From Clostridia bacterium (GTDB lineage: Bacteria > Bacillota > Clostridia > Oscillospirales > Acutalibacteraceae): 14,149 bases of DNA. The position numbers and the translations under genes were made by a program. Below the pieces are notes generated by a model. It made no database searches. It was not told where the DNA came from and was given only the letters and a program-made list of their open reading frames with translations. Below, in pieces: positions 6,205 to 12,268 of the stretch (positions within the stretch are counted from its first letter, which is position 1; each line of letters begins with the position of its first letter). The stretch covers positions 1 through 14,149 of the forward strand of contig JAGACE010000167.1 in NCBI GenBank assembly GCA_017614275.1, written 5' to 3'.

Positions 6205-7440
6205 TCAGCCGCCGATATCGGCCGGGTCGTTCGTCGTCGTGGTCTCCGTGGTCGAGGCGTCGCCCGTCCCGGCGGCCGTAGTGGTCCCGGTGCCCGAGGT
6301 GGTCCCGGTGGTCTCCCCCGGAGCGGTCGTCGGCGCGTTCGGGTCGGCTTCGGACGTCTCGCTCATCGGGAGCGTCAGGGTGGTCATCGTGGTGGTCCGG
6401 GTCGTGGCGCCGCCCTCGGAGAAGTAGGCCTTGCCCTCGATGGACAGATCGATGATGCCCTTCTGTTCCGTGCTGATCTTGTTCTGCTCTTCCAGCACCT
6501 TCGCGCAGAGCGCCGCTTTCCGTTCCAGGCCGGCGGCGGACCCCAGGAGGATGTCGATGCGTTTCTGGTACCGGAGCTTGATGTCGCTGACTTTGGAGAG
6601 GTCAACCAGGGTGATCTCTTTTATGCCGTTCAGTTCCATGGCCCTCATGATGTCGTTGTAGGTCCGGAACACTTCGGCATTGCTCGCCACGAGCGTGCGG
6701 CCGACTTTGCCCTCTTTCACCTTGACGCCCAGGATGACCGTCAGGTCGTCGGCGGCCTTGTCCAGATCCTCCCCGCCGGCGATGGCATTCGCGGCCGTCG
6801 TGGAGAGCGAGGGATCTGCGGCTGTCGTGGTCGTGGTCGTGGTGGTCGTGGTCTCCGCCTCTGTGGTCTTCTTGTCCCCTGTCTTTTCAGACTTCACGGT
6901 CGTGGTCGGCTTGGCCTTTTTCTTGCGGGCCTTCGCCAGTTTCGCCTGCCGCTCAGCCAGATCGTTCAGGGAGTCGATGCTGCCGACCTTCGCGAGGACC
7001 TTGTTCTCGTCGTTGAGGACGTAGTACTGGTCGTTGTATCGGACGGCCGCCTCGATCTCGCTGTCGGTGACGGCGATCTTCACTTTGCCGGGCAGGCTCC
7101 GCTTGACGGTGATGGTCCCGGTGAAGGGCAGCTGTTCGCTGACGCGGGCACAGACCTCGTCCCGCTTCAGGAGCAGGAGACTCTCCCCGTTCTCGATGCC
7201 GGAGGCCTGGCGGATCTGTTCCGCCTTGTACTGGGTCCTGGACGCGTCGACTTCGACCGTTGACACTTTGAAGAACACCGTCACGGAGAGGATGGCGACG
7301 ACCAGGACCGTCAGGGCGACCAGGCCGATCACCAGCAGCGCGTGGCGGCGGTGTTTTTTCTGTTCCAGAGCGTCCCGCTGTTCGCGGCGGAGCTCTTCTT
7401 TCGATTTCTGGGGCGCGTTGCCCCTCTGCGGTTTAGCCAT
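6205..7440 (-). CDS. divIB: Cell division protein DivIB/FtsQ with Thr-rich insertion and tail
   Basis: DivIB/FtsQ is a bitopic division protein that links FtsL and DivIC to the septal synthase. The 411 residues give a charged cytoplasmic tail (1-33, with KSKEELRREQRDALEQKKHR), one membrane segment (about 34-57, ALLVIGLVALTVLVVAILSV), a POTRA domain (about 58-127, with KVSTVEVDASRTQY and RSLPGKVKIAVTDSEIEA), and the start of the beta domain (YNDQYYVLNDENKVLAKV). An unusual insertion of about 75 residues follows (155-230): a basic helix rich in K/R/A, then a Thr-rich stretch with ten consecutive Thr (197-206). The beta domain resumes at DDLTVILGVKV and ends near 343, followed by a Thr/Ser/Gly/Pro-rich tail of nearly 70 residues. 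Bacillus DivIB is only about 260 residues. The ATG at 7438-7440 overlaps the murG stop (ATGGCTAA), with GGGGAG 7 nt upstream; an earlier in-frame start lies deeper inside murG. Confidence 0.9.
   Translation of the reverse strand: MAKPQRGNAPQKSKEELRREQRDALEQKKHRRHALLVIGLVALTVLVVAILSVTVFFKVSTVEVDASRTQYKAEQIRQASGIENGESLLLLKRDEVCARVSEQLPFTGTITVKRSLPGKVKIAVTDSEIEAAVRYNDQYYVLNDENKVLAKVGSIDSLNDLAERQAKLAKARKKKAKPTTTVKSEKTGDKKTTEAETTTTTTTTTTAADPSLSTTAANAIAGGEDLDKAADDLTVILGVKVKEGKVGRTLVASNAEVFRTYNDIMRAMELNGIKEITLVDLSKVSDIKLRYQKRIDILLGSAAGLERKAALCAKVLEEQNKISTEQKGIIDLSIEGKAYFSEGGATTRTTTMTTLTLPMSETSEADPNAPTTAPGETTGTTSGTGTTTAAGTGDASTTETTTTNDPADIGG
6823..6852 (-). repeat. Tandem threonine-codon tract in divIB
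   Basis: Ten consecutive Thr codons, mostly alternating ACC and ACG, make an imperfect hexanucleotide repeat (GGTCGT on the + strand). Changes in unit number would alter length in steps of 3 or 6 bases and keep the reading frame. Confidence 0.8.
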
Positions 7441-8584
7441 CCTGTCTCTCCCCTGCGGCATGGGCCTTGGCAAGGTCCATCAGGTTCCCGGCGATCCGTT
7501 CCGTAGCGTCCAGGATCGCCATGCTGCGGGCGTTCTCTTCGATCCGGTGCAGACGCTCCGGGTCGTTCACCAGGGACTCCGTCTTTTCATAGAGGGCGTC
7601 TCCGGTCAGGTCTTTCTCTTCGAGGATGAGGGCCGCGTCCCGGTCGACCAGTTCCATCGCGTTGTAGTACTGATGGTTCTCGGCCACGTTCGGGGACGGG
7701 ATGAGGATGGACGCCTTCCCGAGCGCCCGGATCTCATAGAGCGACGACGCGCCGGAGCGGCAGATGACGATGTCGGCCGCCGGCATGCAGACTTCCATGT
7801 CGTGGATGTATTCCCGCAGCTCGATGTTGTCGTATTCCGAAGCGTCGACCCCGAGTTCCTTCAGTTCGTCCGGGACATAGCTTCCGTACTGCCCGTAGGC
7901 ATGGATGAAATACAGTTTCGTATTGTCTTTTTCTTTGGCGATGAGCTCGCACATCGCATGGTTGACGGCGTCGGCTCCGAGGCTGCCGCCCATGGAGAGG
8001 ACCAGCAGTTTGTCCTCGGGGATCCCGAGTTTCTCCCGGCAGGCCGTCCGGTCCGCCGCCACCATCTCGCCCCGGACGGGCAGTCCGGTGATGACGGGCG
8101 GGTTCTTGCACTCGATGCGCGCCTGAGCGTCTTCCGAGGTCAGCATGACGACATCCACCATCTTGGCCAGCGCCTTGTTGGTGATGCCGGGATAGGCGTT
8201 CTGCTCGTGGATGGCCGTCGGCACACCCAGTTTGGCCGCCGCCCGGATGACCGGGCCGCTGACGTAACCGCCGAAGCCGATGGCGGCGTCCGGCTGATAT
8301 TCTTTGATGAGTTTGCGCGCCTGGACGCTGGACGTGAACATCTTGACCAGCGCGGCGCTGTCCCGCTTGACGTTTTTCCAGGAGAGGCCGCGGTAGAAGC
8401 CCCGCACATCGATCGCAGTGAAGTCGAAGCCCGCCTGCGGAACGAGCCGGGTCTCCATATGGGTCGGGGTCCCGACAAAGAGGATCTGGACCTCGTCTCC
8501 GTACTGTTCACGGATCTTGCCCGCGACGGCAAGCGCCGGATTGATGTGGCCGCCGGTCCCGCCGGTGGCAAACAAGAGTTTCAT
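7433..8584 (-). CDS. murG: UDP-N-acetylglucosamine transferase MurG (lipid II synthase)
   Basis: MurG transfers GlcNAc from UDP-GlcNAc to lipid I on the inner face of the membrane to make lipid II. The 383 residues are a normal-length GT-B (GT28) enzyme. The N-terminal acceptor domain has the glycine loop GGTGGHINPALAVAG (8-22), IGFGGYVSGPV (102-112) and HEQNAYPG (127-134). The C-terminal UDP-GlcNAc domain has SMGGSLGADAVN (197-208) and the signature RSGASSLYEIRALGK with ILIPSP and HQYYNA (about 276-309). The ATG follows GGGGAGG at about 7 nt. It starts 17 nt after the ftsW stop and its own stop overlaps the divIB start by 8 nt, so translation of divIB is probably coupled to it. Secure. Confidence 0.98.
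   Translation of the reverse strand: MKLLFATGGTGGHINPALAVAGKIREQYGDEVQILFVGTPTHMETRLVPQAGFDFTAIDVRGFYRGLSWKNVKRDSAALVKMFTSSVQARKLIKEYQPDAAIGFGGYVSGPVIRAAAKLGVPTAIHEQNAYPGITNKALAKMVDVVMLTSEDAQARIECKNPPVITGLPVRGEMVAADRTACREKLGIPEDKLLVLSMGGSLGADAVNHAMCELIAKEKDNTKLYFIHAYGQYGSYVPDELKELGVDASEYDNIELREYIHDMEVCMPAADIVICRSGASSLYEIRALGKASILIPSPNVAENHQYYNAMELVDRDAALILEEKDLTGDALYEKTESLVNDPERLHRIEENARSMAILDATERIAGNLMDLAKAHAAGERQDG
7448..7453 (-). promoter_or_regulatory. Ribosome binding site of divIB inside murG
   Basis: GGGGAG in the last codons of murG lies 7 nt before the ATG at 7438-7440. It supports that start over an in-frame start 11 codons upstream and indicates coupled translation through the ATGGCTAA overlap. 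Confidence 0.75.
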
Positions 8585-8601
8585 ACTGGTTCCTCCCCTG
8601 G

Positions 8602-9771
8602 TCAGACTTTTTTGAGTTTCGCGGTCCGGGAGACCGAGAGCACGACGCCCATTTCAAAGATGAGCATCAGGAGCGATGTGCCGCCGTAACTGAAGAACGG
8701 CAGGGAGATGCCGGTGTTCGGGAGCACGTCGGTGACGACGCCGATGTTCAGAGCGGCCTGCAGACCGACCTGGAACACGATGCCCATAGCCAGCCACGAG
8801 CCGAAGCGGTCCTTCGCGCGGATCCCGATGAGGAAGCCCCGCCAGACCAGCAGTCCGAACAGGATGACGATGAACAGCGCGCCCACGAATCCGAGTTCCT
8901 CGCAGACGATGGAAAAGATGAAGTCGTTCTGCGGCTCCGACACATAGAGCTGTTTCATTTTCGAGTTGCCGAGCCCGACGCCGAAGAAGCCGCCGGAGCC
9001 GATGGCGTAGATGGCCTGGTTCGTCTGCCAGCGGACCCCCAGCGGGTCATAGCTCTTGTCGACCCAGGCGAGGATCCGGGGCTGGGCGTGTTCCGGCAGG
9101 ACCGTCGGGTCCCGCAGAACGACGACGACCGCGATCGCAACAGCGGCGGCAGCCAGCACGAACCACTTGTAATTGAAGCCTGCCAGGAACAGCATCATGA
9201 TGCCGATGGCAAAGATCAGGAGCGTTCCGGAGACATGGTTTTCTTTGTAGACGAGAGCACAGGTGACCAGCAGGATGAACAGATAGGTCATCAGGTATTT
9301 CATCTTGTCGGGATGCCGCGCCGCACTCAGTTCCTTGAAGTGACGGTCCATGTCCCAGGCCAGATAGAGGATGATGGCGAACTTCGCGACCTCAGAGGGC
9401 TGGAAGGTCAGCGGCCCGAGGCTGATCCAGCGGTGGAACTCCTCGAACCCCGCCGGGGACGGCAGCAGCAGGACGGCCACCAGAAGTACGAACGTGACGA
9501 GCAGCAGCGGTACCGCCGCTTTTTTCAGGACATGGTAATTCAGCCGGGAGACGACCGCCAGGACCCCGAGGCCGACGAGCGCGAACACCAGCTGACGTTT
9601 GAAGTAGTAGAGACTGTCGTTGAAGTAGTAGTAGGAATACGAGGAACTCGCCGAGAACATCATGATGAGTCCCAGCGTGATCAGCGCGATGACGATGATG
9701 AAGAAAGGCACGTCGAAACCGCCTTTGAGCCAAAGGCCGTTACCTACTTCTTTCTTTTGGGATTTGGCCAT
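8602..9771 (-). CDS. ftsW: SEDS peptidoglycan polymerase FtsW
   Basis: This is a SEDS-family glycosyltransferase that polymerises lipid II with a partner class B PBP. The 389 residues form a polytopic membrane protein with about ten hydrophobic segments starting near residue 20. Family motifs include HRWISLGPLTFQPSEVAKFA (113-132), YDPLGVRWQTNQAIYAIGSG (241-260), and SEPQNDFIFSIVCEELGFVG (278-297). Within the last, Asp283 matches the catalytic Asp described for SEDS enzymes. PNTGISLPFFSYGG follows near the C-terminus. The ATG at 9769-9771 follows GAGGAGA by about 8 nt. It lies between mraY (18 nt) and murG (17 nt), the usual place of ftsW/spoVE in the dcw cluster. Whether it serves vegetative division, the spore cortex (SpoVE) or both cannot be told from sequence; the PASTA PBP at the head of the operon is the natural partner. 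Confidence 0.93.
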   Translation of the reverse strand: MAKSQKKEVGNGLWLKGGFDVPFFIIVIALITLGLIMMFSASSSYSYYYFNDSLYYFKRQLVFALVGLGVLAVVSRLNYHVLKKAAVPLLLVTFVLLVAVLLLPSPAGFEEFHRWISLGPLTFQPSEVAKFAIILYLAWDMDRHFKELSAARHPDKMKYLMTYLFILLVTCALVYKENHVSGTLLIFAIGIMMLFLAGFNYKWFVLAAAAVAIAVVVVLRDPTVLPEHAQPRILAWVDKSYDPLGVRWQTNQAIYAIGSGGFFGVGLGNSKMKQLYVSEPQNDFIFSIVCEELGFVGALFIVILFGLLVWRGFLIGIRAKDRFGSWLAMGIVFQVGLQAALNIGVVTDVLPNTGISLPFFSYGGTSLLMLIFEMGVVLSVSRTAKLKKV

Positions 9772-9789
9772 AGCTGACTTCTCCTCAGG

Positions 9790-10860
9790 TTACAGGTTGG
9801 ACGGGATGCCGTAATAGACCAGGACGCAGGCGAGCAGGCCGCAGACCAGGTTCACGGCGGCGAACACATAGTTGATCTTCTCTTCCGACCAGCCGCTCTT
9901 CTCGAAATGGTGGTGGATCGGCGCCATCTTGAACAGGCGCTTGCCGGTGGCGTTCGGGTCGGTCTTGCGGGCGATCCGCTTCGTGATCTTGAAATAGAGG
10001 ATCTGGATGACGTCCGACGCGCCCTCCACCACATAGATGAAGCCGGCCAGGAGCAGGATCAGCGGACAGTTGATTGCGTAGGCCAGGGCCACGATCATGC
10101 CCCCGAGGAACATGGAGCCCGTGTCCCCCATGAAGCACTTGGCGGGGTGCCAGTTCCAGAGGAGATAACCCGCGCAGGCGCCGGCCAGAGCCGCTGCCAG
10201 GAGCGTGGCGCCGAAGACATGGCGGAACGCCGCCATGACGGCGAAGGAGACGGCGGCCGTCGTGGTGACGGAGGCGCAGAGGCCGTCGATGCCGTCCGTA
10301 AAGTTCACCGCGTTGACGGTGGCGTACATGACGATGAACGTCAGGATGCAGAACACGAACGTATTGCCGTAATCCCAGGTCCCGGCGAAGGGGACGTACA
10401 TATACACGTTCCCCGACAGGATGAGGGTGGCGATGTATGCCGCGCAGAGCAGCAGCTGCAGGAAGGTCTTCTGGATGACGGTCAGGCCTTCGTTCTGCGC
10501 CTTGCGGACTTTGATGTAGTCGTCGGCGAAGCCGATGAGCCCGAAGCCCAGAGCCATCAGGAGACCGCCGTAGACCTTGACCTTTTCGGAGGCGGCCACC
10601 AGCGAGTTGCCGCCGACGAAGTCATGGCCCAGCGCTTTTCCGGCCAGGACGACCAGCAGGAACGCGGCGACCGTCCCGAGGATGAACATGAATCCGCCCA
10701 TCGTCGGGGTCCCCTGTTTCTCTTTGTGCCAGTTCGGTCCGATGTCCAGGATCGTCTGGCCGAATTTCAGTTTGTGGAGCCAGGGGACCAGCTTGATCCC
10801 CAGCAGCGCGCTGATGGCGAAGCCCAGTGCCACGGCGCTGATGACAGCTGCAAGTTTCAT
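9790..10860 (-). CDS. mraY: Phospho-N-acetylmuramoyl-pentapeptide transferase MraY
   Basis: MraY moves phospho-MurNAc-pentapeptide from UDP to undecaprenyl phosphate, making lipid I. The 356 residues form a polytopic membrane enzyme of normal length, with about ten hydrophobic segments. Visible family motifs are KQGTPTMGG (48-56), the Asp pair GFADDYIKV (110-118, Asp113/114), NFTDGIDGL (186-194), the magnesium-site MGDTGS (244-249), and HHHFEKSGWSEEKI (316-329). All expected catalytic residues are present. The ATG at 10858-10860 lies 26 nt after the murF stop, with GTGAGG about 10 nt upstream. In most Firmicutes murD follows here, but in this window ftsW follows after 18 nt. Confidence 0.98.
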   Translation of the reverse strand: MKLAAVISAVALGFAISALLGIKLVPWLHKLKFGQTILDIGPNWHKEKQGTPTMGGFMFILGTVAAFLLVVLAGKALGHDFVGGNSLVAASEKVKVYGGLLMALGFGLIGFADDYIKVRKAQNEGLTVIQKTFLQLLLCAAYIATLILSGNVYMYVPFAGTWDYGNTFVFCILTFIVMYATVNAVNFTDGIDGLCASVTTTAAVSFAVMAAFRHVFGATLLAAALAGACAGYLLWNWHPAKCFMGDTGSMFLGGMIVALAYAINCPLILLLAGFIYVVEGASDVIQILYFKITKRIARKTDPNATGKRLFKMAPIHHHFEKSGWSEEKINYVFAAVNLVCGLLACVLVYYGIPSNL

Positions 10861-10886
10861 GTTCTCAAAACCTCACTTCTCAAGGG

Positions 10887-12251
10887 TCATTCCCGAATGT
10901 TGTCGTAGATCTTCTGGATGATCTCTTCCATCTGCATGCCGCGGCTGCCTTTGACAGCCACGACGTCTCCGGGTTTCAGCATCCCGGTCAGCTGTCGGAT
11001 GAGGTCTTCTTTCTCCTGGAAATCGAACACCCTGCGCAGCCCGTGTTCCCGCGCGGACTCCGCCGCGAAGCGGGACATGGGTCCGTAGGTGATGAGCAGG
11101 TCGATGCCCGCCTCGGCCATGTACTGTCCGGCCAGCGCGTGCGCCTGCTCGGCGTAATCGCCCAGTTCCAGCATATCGCCGATGACGGCGATCTTCCGGC
11201 GGCCCGGCGCCCCTTTCAGGGTCAGGGTCTCCGCCATGGCTCTCATGGAGTCGGGGCTGGCGTTGTAGCAGTCTTCGATGACCGTGATGCCGCCCTTTTC
11301 CACGACGTTCTCCCGCATGCCGGCCGGCCGGTAGTTCTGGAGCGCGGCCGCGGCGTCTTCGAGCGGGATGTCCAGCTGAAGGCCGACGGCGAGCGCGGCG
11401 AGGGCGTCATACACATTGTGTTCCCCGGTCGTCGGGAGTTCCACGGTGCAGGAGCCTGCCGGGGTCACGGCGGTGAACGTCGTGGTGTCGTCCCCGTAGC
11501 GGATGCCCTCCGCCCGGACGTCGGCGTCCGGCGCGTGGATGCCGAACCAGACGATGCGGTAGTCCGGCAGCTCGACCGAGGACAGCAGATCGTTGTCTTT
11601 GTTGAGCAGGATCGGAGAGCCCGGCTCCATGCCGTCGAGCAGTTCCAGCTTGGCGGCCAGGATGCCCTCCCGGCTGCCGAGGTTCTCGATGTGGGAGACC
11701 CCGACGTTCGTGATGACCCCGATGTCCGGCAGCGCCGTCTTCGAGAGCGTGGAGATCTCCCCTTTGTGGTTCATCCCCAGCTCCAGGACAAGGGCCGTGT
11801 GTTCCGGCTCCAGCTGCAGCAGGACTTTGGGCAGTCCGATCTCGTTGTTCCAGTTTTTATAGGTCTTGTGGGCGTGGAACTTCGCGTTCAGCACGCACCA
11901 GATCATCTCTTTGGTGGTGGTCTTCCCCACGCTGCCGGTCAGGGCGACGACGGGGATGTCATATTCCAGCCGGTAGGACCTGGCCAGGTCCAGGAACGCG
12001 CGGGTGGTGTCCGCGACCCGGACGGTCGGGACGTTGCACGACACTTCTTTGTGGCAGAGCACGGCCGTGGCGCCCGCTTCGATGGCGGGTTCGATGAAGG
12101 TGTGACCGTCCAGGCGTTCTCCCTTGATGGCGATGAACAGACTGCCGGGACGGGCTTCCCGGTTGTCGATGACGACCGAGGTCACTTCCGCGTGTCCGTC
12201 CGCGATACCGCCGGTGGCCCGGGCGATCTCTTCGGTGGTGAATGTTCTCAT
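10887..12251 (-). CDS. murF: UDP-MurNAc-tripeptide D-Ala-D-Ala ligase MurF
   Basis: MurF adds D-Ala-D-Ala to the UDP-MurNAc-tripeptide in the last cytoplasmic step of precursor synthesis. The 454 residues show the three Mur ligase domains: an N-terminal substrate domain (1-98, with SLFIAIKGERLDGHTF), an ATP-binding central domain with P-loop GSVGKTTTKEM (106-116), NWNNEIGLP (133-141), LELGMNHKGEIS (157-168) and SHIENLGSREGIL (187-199), and a C-terminal domain with DCYNASPDSM. The start is the ATG at 12249-12251, 6 nt after GGAGAG; an in-frame TTG seven codons upstream overlaps the PBP stop and lacks such a site. The gene starts 17 nt after the PBP stop. murE normally lies between these two genes and is not there. 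MurF and not MurE is indicated by the D-Ala-D-Ala ligase-type central motifs and the place before mraY. Confidence 0.96.
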   Translation of the reverse strand: MRTFTTEEIARATGGIADGHAEVTSVVIDNREARPGSLFIAIKGERLDGHTFIEPAIEAGATAVLCHKEVSCNVPTVRVADTTRAFLDLARSYRLEYDIPVVALTGSVGKTTTKEMIWCVLNAKFHAHKTYKNWNNEIGLPKVLLQLEPEHTALVLELGMNHKGEISTLSKTALPDIGVITNVGVSHIENLGSREGILAAKLELLDGMEPGSPILLNKDNDLLSSVELPDYRIVWFGIHAPDADVRAEGIRYGDDTTTFTAVTPAGSCTVELPTTGEHNVYDALAALAVGLQLDIPLEDAAAALQNYRPAGMRENVVEKGGITVIEDCYNASPDSMRAMAETLTLKGAPGRRKIAVIGDMLELGDYAEQAHALAGQYMAEAGIDLLITYGPMSRFAAESAREHGLRRVFDFQEKEDLIRQLTGMLKPGDVVAVKGSRGMQMEEIIQKIYDNIRE

Positions 12252-12257
12252 AAGAGT

Positions 12258-12263
12258 CTCTCC
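12258..12263 (-). promoter_or_regulatory. Ribosome binding site that sets the murF start
   Basis: GGAGAG lies 6 nt before the ATG at 12249-12251 and inside the 17-nt gap after the PBP stop. It rules out the upstream TTG at 12270-12272 as the likely start. Confidence 0.75.
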
Positions 12264-12268
12264 ATTAT

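Noticed and set aside
6180..6235. Possible terminator between divIB and ftsZ
   Set aside because: Only short stems are present (CGGC-TGA-GCCG and a CCGATATCGG palindrome), followed by CTTTCTTCC and not a T-run. This is too weak to call, so the upstream operon may read into ftsZ.
7034..8689. A 551-codon open frame on the + strand opposite murG and divIB
   Set aside because: It is an antisense shadow. The - strand murG and divIB frames carry clear family motifs and ribosome binding sites, and this frame has neither.
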